A stretch of 64,000 nucleotides of DNA from an uncultured Lachnospiraceae bacterium. Lineage in GTDB: Bacteria > Bacillota > Clostridia > Lachnospirales > Lachnospiraceae. The notes under the pieces were generated by a model. The model did not search any database. It was not told the origin of the DNA and saw nothing but the letters and a program-made list of their open reading frames with translations. The stretch's first letter is position 1. Each line of letters begins with the position of its first letter. A program made the translations under genes and the position numbers. Shown here in pieces: positions 17,972 through 26,740 of the stretch. The stretch is taken from NCBI GenBank assembly GCA_947591245.1, contig CANQCY010000001.1:62001-126000 (forward strand). The letters are read 5' to 3'.

Positions 17972-18468
17972 CGGTATATTTTGAGGATGAAGCAGATATT
18001 TCTTTTGATTTTGAGACGTCCCGGCAGCTTGATCAGGTGATTTCTTTTGTGAAAGAGTATGTGGGCTGCCCGTACGACGTGGAAGTGAGCGTGACGCTGG
18101 TGGACAAGCCGTCCATTCAGGAGATCAATGCACAGCACCGCGGGATTGACAGGCCTACGGATGTGCTGAGTTTTCCGATGATGGAATATGATGAACCGGC
18201 TGATTTTGACGGACCGGCATTTCGCGGCACGATCGCCGTGTCGCCGGACAAAAATGAACTGATGCTCGGCGATATTGTCCTGTGTTCGCATATCGTAAAG
18301 GAACAGGCGGAGGAATACGGGCATTCGGAGCTTCGGGAATTTACTTTTCTCGTCGTGCACAGCATGCTGCATTTATTTGGCTACGACCACATTTCGGAAA
18401 ATGACCGGATTTTGATGGAAAAGGAACAGAGGGAGATTATGAGACGGCTCGGCGTCGGGCGCACATAA
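17968..18468 (+). CDS. ybeY: Endoribonuclease YbeY (rRNA maturation factor)
   Basis: 166 aa. Metal-dependent endoribonuclease acting in 16S rRNA 3'-end maturation and ribosome quality control. The zinc motif is HSMLHLFGYDH (H131, H135, H141), and the preceding RPTDVLSFPM and GDIVLC segments are family hallmarks. Its ATG overlaps the phoH stop (ATGA), giving tight coupling with its presumed partner. Confidence 0.96.
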   Translation: MTVYFEDEADISFDFETSRQLDQVISFVKEYVGCPYDVEVSVTLVDKPSIQEINAQHRGIDRPTDVLSFPMMEYDEPADFDGPAFRGTIAVSPDKNELMLGDIVLCSHIVKEQAEEYGHSELREFTFLVVHSMLHLFGYDHISENDRILMEKEQREIMRRLGVGRT

Positions 18469-18483
18469 GAAATGGAGGAACAG

Positions 18484-19626
18484 ATGGGCGGAAATAAGAA
18501 AAAAATTATATTTGTGACGAGCATTTGCATGATAGCAGCGACAGTGGCGGCGATTTCTGTTGCCGTTGTGTTTCGCGCGCGCAGCGGCGGGGAGAATGCG
18601 GCGCAGGAGGCGCCTTCCGTTACGCCGGCTCCGACGCAGGAGCCAACGCCAGCGCCGGAACCTACGCCGCTTCCCACAAAGGATCCGAACGAAGGAAAGG
18701 CAAGAAGCGCTCTCACAGGAGAGTACATATCCAAAAAGGCAGCGAAACAGCGTCCCTTTGCCGTCATGATAAACAATATAGAATATGCGAACCTGCGTCA
18801 GGAGGGAACTTCAAAGCTGGATATAGTTTATGAAGCGCTGGCAGAGGGGGGGATCACGCGCATGCTCGGCGTGTTTCAGGGAACAGAAAAGATCAAACGG
18901 CTCGGCTCGGTTCGGAGCGCGCGCCACTATTTTGTCAGCTTTGCCAGCGAATGGAATGCCATTTTCTGCCATTTTGGACAGACTAAGTACGCCGTTTCAA
19001 AGATCGAAGAATTAAAAATCAATAACTTAAGCGGCCTGTCGGCGATCGGCGGCGCCGTATATTGGCGGGATTCTTCCGTGATGGCGCCCCATAATGTGTA
19101 TACGTCAGGTGAAAAGATGTTAAAGGGGGCGAAGAAGCTGGGATACTCCACGAAGATGAAGGAAGAGAAAATGGCGAAGCATTTTAACTTTTATGAAGAG
19201 GATACGGAATTGCCGTCGAATGCCGCCGCCACGTATGTCAACCTTCCGTTTTCCGCCTATTCCACCAGCTATTTGATATATGACAAAAAGACGCGCGAAT
19301 ACAAGAAATATGAGTACAAAACAAAGCATAAGGATCACGCAAACAATAAACAGCTCTCATTTAAAAATGTTGTGATTCAACTGGTCGAAGAGACTAACAT
19401 TGACCGTCACGGTTATCAGCACTTATATCTTCATAAGCGAAAAGGGGAAGGCTATTATATCACAAACGGAAAGCGTATGAAGATCGCATGGAGAAAGAAT
19501 GAAGAGGAAGGGACGATGTGCTATTATGACATGGACGGCAACGTGCTGAATGTCAATGCCGGAAAAACATATATTGCAGCATATCCGACGAGCCGCAAGA
19601 AAATGATCTCTTTTAAGAAAAAATAA
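18484..19626 (+). CDS. DUF3048-family secreted/anchored protein
   Basis: 380 aa from ATG 18484, placed by GGAGGA five bases upstream. An N-terminal membrane segment (IIFVTSICMIAATVAAISVAVVF) is followed by a Pro/Thr/Glu-rich linker (residues ~45-65) that would span the wall. The body has the DUF3048 pattern: RPFAVMINN, QEGTSKLDIVYEALAEGGITR, GSVRSARHYFVSFASEW and the late YLHKRKGEGYYITNGKRMKIAWRK. The function of the family is unknown; no lipobox Cys is visible. It lies three genes into the ybeY transcription unit. Confidence 0.85.
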   Translation: MGGNKKKIIFVTSICMIAATVAAISVAVVFRARSGGENAAQEAPSVTPAPTQEPTPAPEPTPLPTKDPNEGKARSALTGEYISKKAAKQRPFAVMINNIEYANLRQEGTSKLDIVYEALAEGGITRMLGVFQGTEKIKRLGSVRSARHYFVSFASEWNAIFCHFGQTKYAVSKIEELKINNLSGLSAIGGAVYWRDSSVMAPHNVYTSGEKMLKGAKKLGYSTKMKEEKMAKHFNFYEEDTELPSNAAATYVNLPFSAYSTSYLIYDKKTREYKKYEYKTKHKDHANNKQLSFKNVVIQLVEETNIDRHGYQHLYLHKRKGEGYYITNGKRMKIAWRKNEEEGTMCYYDMDGNVLNVNAGKTYIAAYPTSRKKMISFKKK

Positions 19627-19654
19627 TTTAACCTATGGATGGAAGGGTGCCGGT

Positions 19655-21325
19655 ATGAGCGCAGTCAGAAAAGACAATCAAAGAAATTCCAGTTTTCTAA
19701 AACAGGGAGGCCTCTTAGCGATGGCTTCGCTTGTCGTGCGCGTGATTGGCATGATTTACCGGATTCCGATGGCAAATATACTCGGCGATGGAAATGGGAT
19801 CTATGCGGTTGCATTCGATATTTATGATATTATTTTGATTGTTTCATCTTACAGCCTGCCTCTGGCGCTCTCAAAGATTATTTCTTCACAGAACAGCAGG
19901 CGCGAATTTCGCAATACCGGAAAAACGTTCCGGCTGTCTCTCTGGTTCGCCGTGGCATCCGGCGGTATTTTCGGAACCGCTTTGTTTGCGTGTGCCGGAT
20001 TAATCGAGGAACATATTTATCCCGCATACGCCGGGTTGCGCATTCCGCTCAGGGTACTTGCGCCCACTATTTTTATCGTTGCTCTGCTCGGCGTTTTCCG
20101 CGGTTTTTTTCAGGGCAAAAACACAATGGTGCCGACTGCGGTATCGCAGGTGCTGGAGCAGATTGTGAATGCGGTAGTCAGCGTGTCGGCGGCGTATTTC
20201 TTTATGCAGTGGAATTCGGACAGTCTGGTAAGGAGCGCGTGGGGAGCGGCCGGAGGTACGCTTGGAACGTGCCTTGGCGCCCTGACTGCATTGTTTCTCG
20301 TCATGTTTGTGTATTACATATATCGTCCGATTCAGAGAAAACTGGAGCGGCGGGACCGATCCAGAAGGGTCTATACGGCATCTCATATTTACCGGATCCT
20401 TTTTCTGACGATTCTGCCCATTATTTTGAGCCAGACAGTGTATCAGATCAGCGGATTGATTGATTATTATCTGTTTAGCGATATAATGGGGGCAAAGGGG
20501 ATCGATGCGAAGACGATTTCATCGCTTACGGGTGTTTACAGTTCCAATTACCGTACGCTGACAAGCGTTCCGATCGCGATCTCCACCTCGATTGCCTCTT
20601 CTATGATTCCAAGCGCAGTGGCGGCATTTACCCGGAAGGATATAGGACAGCTCCAATACAATATTCTTTCCGGCATTAAATTTAATATGATCATTGCTTT
20701 TCCGTGCGCGATGGGCTATACCGTGCTTGGCCAGGGCATTGTCCGCATGCTTTTTCCTTCCATGGATTATGTGCTTGGCGGATATTTGATGATGAGCGGC
20801 TCGGCGGCAATTATATTTTACGCTATTTCAAATGTGACAGGAAGCGCGCTTCAGAGCATTGACAAAATGCGCATTCCCGTCATCAATTCGGCTATTTCCC
20901 TTATTGTTCACGTAATTCTCGTTTTATTATTTTTAAAATTTACCGGTCTCGGGATCTACGTGCTTATCATCGGAAATGTCACATTCCCGATCGTAGTCGG
21001 CGTGCTGAATATTGTTTCCCTGAAACGGTATATTCCCGACTTTCGGCTTAAACCCGTCAAGACGTTTTTCGTGCCCATGTCGGCGTCTCTCTGGATGGCG
21101 ATTGCCGTCATGCTGGCGTATGCGGTTGCGAGCCGCCTGTTTGGCATGTTTGCCGGCGCTTATGCTGCAAACGCTATGTCGGTCATTATCTCAATGCTTT
21201 TAGGCATGTTTGTATATTTTGCCGTGTTTATCAAGCTGCGCGGCATGACAAAGCATGAGCTCTATGATTTTCCGATGGGGCGCCGGCTTTATCTCCTTGC
21301 CAGAAAATTAAAGCTTATGAAATAA
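19655..21325 (+). CDS. SpoVB/MurJ-like polysaccharide flippase (MOP superfamily)
   Basis: 556 aa with about 14 hydrophobic segments and the MOP-flippase layout: an N-terminal FLKQGGLLAMASLVVRVIGMIYRIP, LRVLAPTIFIVALLGVFRGFFQGK and SYSLPLALSKII. This subgroup includes SpoVB and other putative lipid II or polysaccharide flippases of Firmicutes. The basic loop (RKLERRDRSRR) is cytoplasmic. GGAAGGG precedes ATG 19655. Whether it acts in sporulation or vegetative wall synthesis cannot be told here. It runs convergently into a D-Ala-D-Ala carboxypeptidase gene, overlapping its end by 18 bases. Confidence 0.88.
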   Translation: MSAVRKDNQRNSSFLKQGGLLAMASLVVRVIGMIYRIPMANILGDGNGIYAVAFDIYDIILIVSSYSLPLALSKIISSQNSRREFRNTGKTFRLSLWFAVASGGIFGTALFACAGLIEEHIYPAYAGLRIPLRVLAPTIFIVALLGVFRGFFQGKNTMVPTAVSQVLEQIVNAVVSVSAAYFFMQWNSDSLVRSAWGAAGGTLGTCLGALTALFLVMFVYYIYRPIQRKLERRDRSRRVYTASHIYRILFLTILPIILSQTVYQISGLIDYYLFSDIMGAKGIDAKTISSLTGVYSSNYRTLTSVPIAISTSIASSMIPSAVAAFTRKDIGQLQYNILSGIKFNMIIAFPCAMGYTVLGQGIVRMLFPSMDYVLGGYLMMSGSAAIIFYAISNVTGSALQSIDKMRIPVINSAISLIVHVILVLLFLKFTGLGIYVLIIGNVTFPIVVGVLNIVSLKRYIPDFRLKPVKTFFVPMSASLWMAIAVMLAYAVASRLFGMFAGAYAANAMSVIISMLLGMFVYFAVFIKLRGMTKHELYDFPMGRRLYLLARKLKLMK

Positions 21326-22498
21326 TTTTTGAACGGCATTGAGCAGATAATCCTGAAATCCCGCTTCCTCGATATTCTCCCCGGCAACGATGTCAATGCT
21401 GCCGATGCAGGCATTGTCATAATAATATTCCACCGTTCCGACCGGAGCCCCTTTTGCGAGAGGCGCTTTCAGGTCATCGGAATAAGTTATTTTCTTTGTA
21501 ACCGTATCCGTATCCGTTTCGGAAGTAAAGATGTGCGAAAATACCGAGCCGGGCTCAGTTTTCACGCTGTTTTTCCTGCCTCCCTGCACGGGCGCTTCGG
21601 AGAGGGATTCCGCTATATCGGGATCATTGTATATGCAGCAGTTCGCAAAGCCGTAATCAAGGAGCGACTGCGCTTCTGAAAATCTCTTTTTGTGGTCTGG
21701 CGCTGCCATGACGACGGCGATTAAATCCATATCATTTCTTCGCGCCGTGGCGCTTAAGCAGTATTTTGCCTTTGAGGTAGAGCCGGTTTTCAGCCCGGTG
21801 ATGCCGTCGTAGAAGCGAACAAGCTTATTTGTGTTTGTAAGGCCGAATTGCGTTTCGCCTTTTTTGGTCTTATGAGTAATAGTATCCATCCATACGGTGG
21901 AATAGCTGCTGATTTCAGGGTGCTTCGTGATAAGTTCCTTTGACATAAGCGCAACGTCATAGGCGCTGGAATAATGTCCGGATTCGATATTGTCATCCAG
22001 TCCGGTACAGTTTTTAAACTGCGTATGTTCCATGCCCAGCTCCTTCGCTTTCTCATTCATCTTCTGGACAAACGCTTCTTCTGATCCCGCAATTTTTTCA
22101 GCCATGGCGACAGCAGCGTCGTTGGCGCTCGCAATCGAGATGCACTTGATCATGTCGTTTACGGTCTGCGTCTCATTTGGTTCAAGAAATACTTGCGAAC
22201 CGCCCATGCTTGCGGCATATTCGCTCACGGTGACGCTGTCCTCAAGCGAGATTTTCTTGCTGTCGATCGCCTCAAAAATAAGATTCAGCGTCATAATTTT
22301 AGTTATACTTGCCGGTACAAGTTCTTTATCTTTGTCCTTTTCAAACAGGATTTCCCCTGTGGATCCCTCGATGAGCACGGCGGAAACGGCAGATACGTCA
22401 ACGGCGCCTCCGGACGCATTTTTAGCTTCTGCATGTATGTCCTTTCCCAGCGGGAGGAAAGCGAGAATAAAAAGTAACAGTAATCCGATTTTTTTCAT
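21308..22498 (-). CDS. D-alanyl-D-alanine carboxypeptidase (DacF/PBP5-like)
   Basis: 396 aa, exported penicillin-binding protein that trims the terminal D-Ala of peptidoglycan pentapeptides. Signal peptide in the first 23 residues. Active-site motifs are S64-I-T-K67, S124-A-N126 and K237-T-G. The C-terminal ~100 residues (around KITYSDDLKAPLAKGAPVG) form the PBP5_C beta domain, and the last residues may form an amphipathic membrane anchor. DacF in spore formers is a forespore enzyme, but the sequence alone cannot separate it from vegetative DacA. A small Ig-like protein gene lies just upstream in the same direction. Confidence 0.93.
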   Translation of the reverse strand: MKKIGLLLLFILAFLPLGKDIHAEAKNASGGAVDVSAVSAVLIEGSTGEILFEKDKDKELVPASITKIMTLNLIFEAIDSKKISLEDSVTVSEYAASMGGSQVFLEPNETQTVNDMIKCISIASANDAAVAMAEKIAGSEEAFVQKMNEKAKELGMEHTQFKNCTGLDDNIESGHYSSAYDVALMSKELITKHPEISSYSTVWMDTITHKTKKGETQFGLTNTNKLVRFYDGITGLKTGSTSKAKYCLSATARRNDMDLIAVVMAAPDHKKRFSEAQSLLDYGFANCCIYNDPDIAESLSEAPVQGGRKNSVKTEPGSVFSHIFTSETDTDTVTKKITYSDDLKAPLAKGAPVGTVEYYYDNACIGSIDIVAGENIEEAGFQDYLLNAVQKLFHKL

Positions 22499-22562
22499 GC
22501 AGGTATCTCCTTTATCATTTTCTACAGAAAATATATGCGGATGCGGTTAAAAAAAGACGCGC

Positions 22563-22895
22563 TTACGTTGTTTTCCTGCTGACTGTAATCCTGCACTTAT
22601 AAATATGGCTGCCCTCCCGCACGGATATGATGGCTGTTCCGGGCTGGCGGGCATATACGACGCCGCGGAAAGACACCGAGGCGATACGGAAATCAGACGA
22701 TGAGTACTTGGCTCGTTTATTTATTCCGACTATTTTTACAAAAACCTTCTCCCCCGGTTTCAGAGTTGCAGATTCGATATTCAGGCGGTGGCTGAATCCG
22801 ACGGACCAGCTGCGGCGATAGCCGAAACGGGTGTGGGGATAGATGAAGCGGATCATCAAAAGAAGTGCGAGAAGGAGAATGCATATTTTTTTCAT
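22563..22895 (-). CDS. Small secreted protein with bacterial Ig-like (Big_2-type) domain
   Basis: 110 aa. N-terminal hydrophobic segment (KKICILLLALLLMIRFIY) then a single beta-rich domain in the style of Big_2: SATLKPGEKVFVKI, an SSDFRIASVS counterpart of the usual S-s-n-p-s-V-A-t-V, and RQPGTAIISVREG. GGGG precedes ATG 22895. It sits 64 bases upstream of the carboxypeptidase gene, on the same strand, so the two may be co-transcribed. Function unknown; binding at the cell surface is inference. Confidence 0.75.
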   Translation of the reverse strand: MKKICILLLALLLMIRFIYPHTRFGYRRSWSVGFSHRLNIESATLKPGEKVFVKIVGINKRAKYSSSDFRIASVSFRGVVYARQPGTAIISVREGSHIYKCRITVSRKTT

Positions 22896-22931
22896 GAGGG
22901 AACCCCTTTTTTATTATCTTATGCGGGAAAT

Positions 22932-22974
22932 AAAAAAAGTCATCCGCAGGGTTATGTTCTGCGGATGGCTTTTT
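22932..22974 (-). terminator. Terminator of glnN
   Basis: AGTCATCCGCAG (22938-22949) pairs over 12 bases with CTGCGGATGGCT (22959-22970), flanked by A-runs and T-runs, so on the minus strand a U-tract follows directly. It also separates glnN from the Ig-like gene. Confidence 0.85.
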
Positions 22975-23028
22975 ATGAATCACGCCGTCTGAGACGTCTG
23001 AGCGCCTTTCATGCGTTCGCCGATATAT

Positions 23029-25140
23029 TTACACTTCAAAAAGCATATCGCCATAGGATGGAACCGGCCAGTCCTCTTTGTCGACCAACATCTCAAGTTC
23101 GTCAATTGGCTCTCTCAGTTCTGTCATAGCCGGGAAGACGTTATCTCTATAGTATTCGGCCTTCTCTTTTCCATCTTCCATGGCGCCCGCTTTTTCGTTG
23201 ATTTCACGAAGGGACACCAGCGCCTGCTGTGCTTTCGTCAGAAGAGAAGAGCACTTTTTCAGGATAATGGTCTGAACCGTGACGTCTGCCTCCTGGCATG
23301 CGGTGCGGATGCTGTTGATGGATTCGGCAAGTGTCGTCGTATATTTAATCACGGCGGGAATATACTGCTTGGTTGCCATGTCGATCATTGCTTTTGCCTC
23401 GATATTGATTGCCTTGGCGTAGGCCTCATAGTGGATCTCGGCGCGGGACTCAAGCTCGGTCCTCGAGAGCACGTTCTGTTTCTCGAACATCTCGATTGTC
23501 TTCGGGTCGACTAGGGAAGCGGTGGCGTCAACCATTGTTTTCACATTGGGAAGACCGCGTTTTTCCGCCTCTTTAACCCACTCATCTGAGTAGCCGTTTC
23601 CGTTAAATATAATTTTTCTGTGTTCCTTCAGCGTTTTTTGAATCAGATTGCCAACTGCCGCGTCAAAATCCGCAGCGTTTTCAAGTTCATCTGCCATCTT
23701 CTCCAGAACATTGGCTACGGCGGCATTTAGCACCGTATTTGCGCCGGCGATCGACATAGAAGAAGCGAGCATGCGGAATTCAAATTTGTTTCCCGTAAAC
23801 GCAAACGGCGATGTGCGGTTGCGGTCAGTCGCATCTTTTTTCACCGGAGGAATCGAGCTGACGCCGATATCCATTTTTCCGCCCTTTATGCTGTGCGTGG
23901 CAGTTCCGGCCTCAATAATCTGTTCCACGATATCTTCCAGCTGTTCTCCGAGGAAGATAGAAATAATCGCCGGAGGCGCCTCGTTTGCTCCGAGGCGGTG
24001 GTCGTTTCCGGGATTCGACGCCGACATGCGCAGAAGCGCTGCGTGGTCATCCACAGCGGCAATAACAGCTGCCAAAAACAGTAAAAACTGTGTATTGTTG
24101 TGCGGCGCCGAGCCAGGATTTAACAGGTTCTCGCCGGTATTTGTGACGATGGACCAGTTATTATGCTTACCGGAACCGTTGACGCCGGCAAAGGGCTTTT
24201 CGTGCAGCAGGCACTCCAGATTGTGTCTTCGAGCCACTTTTTTCATTGTCTCCATGACAAGCTGGTTATGATCGGTGGCGATATTGGCAGAATCGTAAAT
24301 CGGAGCCATCTCGTGCTGCCCGGGAGCCACCTCATTGTGCTGTGTTTTGGACAAAATACCCAGCTTCCAAAGCTCTATGTTCAATTCATTCATAAATGAC
24401 GCCTGACGCTCGCGGATGCTTCCGAAATAGTGGTCGTCCAGCTCCTGTCCTTTCGGGGGCATGGCGCCAAACAATGTCCGTCCGGTGAAAATCAGGTCTT
24501 TTCGCTGTAAAAATTTATCCCTGTCGATAAGGAAATATTCTTGTTCAGGCCCTACGGAACAGGAGACGTTTGTCACATCATCCTTTCCAAACAGCTTGAG
24601 TACGCGGACGGCTTGTTTGCTGATCGCTTCCATGGAACGGAGAAGAGGGGTTTTTTTGTCAAGAGCTTCTCCGGTATAGGAACAGAAAGCGGTTGGGATG
24701 CAAAGCGTCACGCCGATAGCGTCTTCGCGCAGAAAGGTAGGAGACGTACAGTCCCATGCGGTATATCCCCTTGCTTCAAATGTGGCGCGGAGTCCGCCGG
24801 AAGGAAAAGAAGAAGCGTCGGGTTCTCCCTTGATCAATTCCTTTCCGTTAAATTCCAGAACGGCATGGGAATCCGATTCGGCGCTGATAAAAGAATCGTG
24901 TTTTTCGGCGGTTACGCCGGTCATCGGCTGGAACCAGTGCGTATAGTGCGTGGCGCCGTTTGCCAGAGCCCATTCCTTCATACCGTGGGCAACGACATTC
25001 GCTACTTCCGGAGTCAGCTCTTCTCCGTTTTCAATTGTCTTTTTCAAAGCCTGATAAGTTTTTTTAGGAAGATATTCCTGCATCACCTCATCATTAAAGA
25101 CTTTTGTGCCAAATACGTCTGAAATTACATCCTTTTCCAT
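23029..25140 (-). CDS. glnN: Glutamine synthetase type III
   Basis: 703 aa, the usual GSIII size (GSI and GSII are far shorter). Assimilates ammonium with glutamate and ATP into glutamine. Characteristic segments are [54 protein letters not shown] and [17 protein letters not shown]. Start ATG 25140 is chosen over the upstream in-frame ATG 25176 because AGAGAGGT lies just before it. The leader carries a promoter followed by a terminator-like hairpin, suggesting control by attenuation. Confidence 0.97.
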   Translation of the reverse strand: MEKDVISDVFGTKVFNDEVMQEYLPKKTYQALKKTIENGEELTPEVANVVAHGMKEWALANGATHYTHWFQPMTGVTAEKHDSFISAESDSHAVLEFNGKELIKGEPDASSFPSGGLRATFEARGYTAWDCTSPTFLREDAIGVTLCIPTAFCSYTGEALDKKTPLLRSMEAISKQAVRVLKLFGKDDVTNVSCSVGPEQEYFLIDRDKFLQRKDLIFTGRTLFGAMPPKGQELDDHYFGSIRERQASFMNELNIELWKLGILSKTQHNEVAPGQHEMAPIYDSANIATDHNQLVMETMKKVARRHNLECLLHEKPFAGVNGSGKHNNWSIVTNTGENLLNPGSAPHNNTQFLLFLAAVIAAVDDHAALLRMSASNPGNDHRLGANEAPPAIISIFLGEQLEDIVEQIIEAGTATHSIKGGKMDIGVSSIPPVKKDATDRNRTSPFAFTGNKFEFRMLASSMSIAGANTVLNAAVANVLEKMADELENAADFDAAVGNLIQKTLKEHRKIIFNGNGYSDEWVKEAEKRGLPNVKTMVDATASLVDPKTIEMFEKQNVLSRTELESRAEIHYEAYAKAINIEAKAMIDMATKQYIPAVIKYTTTLAESINSIRTACQEADVTVQTIILKKCSSLLTKAQQALVSLREINEKAGAMEDGKEKAEYYRDNVFPAMTELREPIDELEMLVDKEDWPVPSYGDMLFEV

Positions 25141-25229
25141 ATCAATACCTCTCTTTTCTATAAATATGATAAGCAAAAAAACAGTTTACGTGCATCCGGT
25201 ACGGTATATGTATGTATACGCGGAAAGAA

Positions 25230-25260
25230 AAAAGGCGTTCTCAAAATATGAGAACACCCT
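25230..25260 (-). terminator. Attenuator-like terminator in the glnN leader
   Basis: On the minus strand GGTGTTCTCA and TGAGAACGCC (core arms 25255-25249 and 25243-25237) form a 10-base stem followed by TTTTTT. It lies about 95 bases upstream of the glnN ATG and downstream of a likely promoter, so it fits an attenuator better than a plain terminator. Confidence 0.65.
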
Positions 25261-25279
25261 CGTTCTGCCTTAGCACAAA

Positions 25280-25312
25280 ATTATAATAGCGCTTTTCATA
25301 ATAAAAGTAAAG
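25280..25312 (-). promoter_or_regulatory. Possible glnN promoter
   Basis: On the minus strand a TATAAT box occurs at about 25285-25280, with a TTTACT-like -35 some 20 bases upstream (about 25311-25306). The spacing is longer than ideal. The next 50 bases hold alternative hairpins. Confidence 0.4.
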
Positions 25313-25324
25313 TGTTTTTTTAAA

Positions 25325-25362
25325 AAAAATTCGGCGCTGCGAAAATATCTTCGCAAATGAAG
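25325..25362 (-). terminator. Possible terminator after the second carboxypeptidase gene
   Basis: On the minus strand TTGCGAA-gatat-TTTCGCA forms a short stem, and a T-run follows after about ten bases. It lies between the carboxypeptidase stop and the glnN promoter. Confidence 0.4.
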
Positions 25363-25372
25363 CTTTTTAGCG

Positions 25373-26593
25373 TTAAAAAGAGCAGAACAAGCCGATCATT
25401 TCCCCGCAAATATCGCTGAAAAGCTTTTTTTCGACGTTATTATCCGGGTATATCGGAAAACTGCCCGCCAGCGTACCGTTAATACAGATCCGCACCGTCC
25501 CGGCGGCGGTATCTTTTCTGACCGGGGCGGGCATGCTGCCCGGAAGCTGATATTCAATATCTACAGCGTCATACGGGCCCAACAGGAATGCGGGAATCTC
25601 AGGCGGGGCGACGCCCACATGATCCGATTTCCCGTCAGCGACGGCGATCTGAACTGCGGATAGGTCCCGAATGGGGATATTCTGAACGGCATAGTTTTTG
25701 AATCCGAAATTCATCAGCGCCTTTGTATCCGCCCATTTATAGGACTTGTTTGGCGGCCAGCCGCTGGCGAGTACGCAGCTTGCGAATGTGCGGCTGTCGC
25801 GTCTGGCAGCCCCGACGAAGCAATATCCCGCTTTTCCGGTAAAGCCGGTCTTAATTCCCAGCGCGCCGTCATAGGAGGTCAGGAAGGCGTCCTTATTGGA
25901 AAGCGTCCACGTACGTTGTCCCGTTACGTCATGAATCGTTTTGGAGGCAGTCTGTACAATATGAAGGAATGTTTCATTTTTGCAGGCGTATGCGGCGAGA
26001 CGGCACATATCGGCCGGCGTGCTTGCGTGTCCGTCGGCGTCCAGGCCGTTTGGCGTGACGAACTTCGTCTGGGCCATGCCCAGTTCTGCTGCTTTTGCAT
26101 TCATCATGGCGGCGAAACCTTCTATGCTGCCGCCGATGTGTTCCGCAATTGCGACCGCCGTGTCATTGTGGGATTCCAGCATAAGGGAATATAGAAGGTC
26201 TTCAAGGCGGAATTCGCTTTTGGCGGGGGCGGAAAGATGGACCTTTGGCATGGATGCGGCACGCTTTGAAAACGTGACCGTATCGTTCAGATTGCCATTT
26301 TCAAGGGCGAGAAGGCAGGTCATGATCTTTGTCGTGCTTGCCATAGGCAGGGGAACGGATTCGTTTTTTCCGTATAGTACGCGATGGGAATCGGCGTCCA
26401 TCAGGCATGCGCCGGAAGCATACAGCTTGAGATCCGCGCTTTCCGCATTTTGAGGCGCGATGCGTTCTGCCGGGACAGCCGTGGCGGCTGGCGGCAGAGG
26501 CGTGTCGGAGGCGTGCCGGTTTTCCATATGGCAATAGCATAAAAATACGAGGGGGATAAGGGCGAATATAATACTGAAACGATTTGTTTTCAT
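25373..26593 (-). CDS. D-alanyl-D-alanine carboxypeptidase family protein
   Basis: 406 aa from ATG 26593, which gives a normal signal segment MKTNRFSIIFALIPLVFLC; an in-frame ATG ten codons upstream (26623) is possible and neither has a strong ribosome binding site. Serine-peptidase S11 motifs: S86-T-T-K89, S141-H-N143 and the late G-I-K-T-G-F. The C-terminal part (QIAVADGKSDHVGVAPPE to KDTAAGTVRI) is a PBP5_C-like beta domain. Trims D-Ala from peptidoglycan stem peptides. It is a distant paralogue of the enzyme at 21308, with glnN between them. Confidence 0.9.
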   Translation of the reverse strand: MKTNRFSIIFALIPLVFLCYCHMENRHASDTPLPPAATAVPAERIAPQNAESADLKLYASGACLMDADSHRVLYGKNESVPLPMASTTKIMTCLLALENGNLNDTVTFSKRAASMPKVHLSAPAKSEFRLEDLLYSLMLESHNDTAVAIAEHIGGSIEGFAAMMNAKAAELGMAQTKFVTPNGLDADGHASTPADMCRLAAYACKNETFLHIVQTASKTIHDVTGQRTWTLSNKDAFLTSYDGALGIKTGFTGKAGYCFVGAARRDSRTFASCVLASGWPPNKSYKWADTKALMNFGFKNYAVQNIPIRDLSAVQIAVADGKSDHVGVAPPEIPAFLLGPYDAVDIEYQLPGSMPAPVRKDTAAGTVRICINGTLAGSFPIYPDNNVEKKLFSDICGEMIGLFCSF

Positions 26594-26662
26594 GGTAAGT
26601 ACCGTCAATTCGGGTTTTATCATATGTTATGGGATTTCTTTTGAAAAAATGTCAAAAATGAG

Positions 26663-26691
26663 TTGATATTTTGCAAAAAAAGCATTACAAT
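26663..26691 (+). promoter_or_regulatory. Promoter of the carboxyltransferase/sodium-pump operon
   Basis: TTGATA (26663-26668), 17-base spacer, TACAAT (26686-26691), 50 bases upstream of ATG 26741. It is divergent from the carboxypeptidase gene. Confidence 0.6.
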
Positions 26692-26740
26692 TAAAATCGG
26701 ATAAAATTTTTTTTTAATATAAAAAAGTGGAGGACCGCGT

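Noticed and set aside
25230-25320. ANTAR-type two-hairpin target upstream of glnN
   Set aside because: Loops do not show the expected A at position 1 and G at position 4 of a hexaloop in both hairpins.
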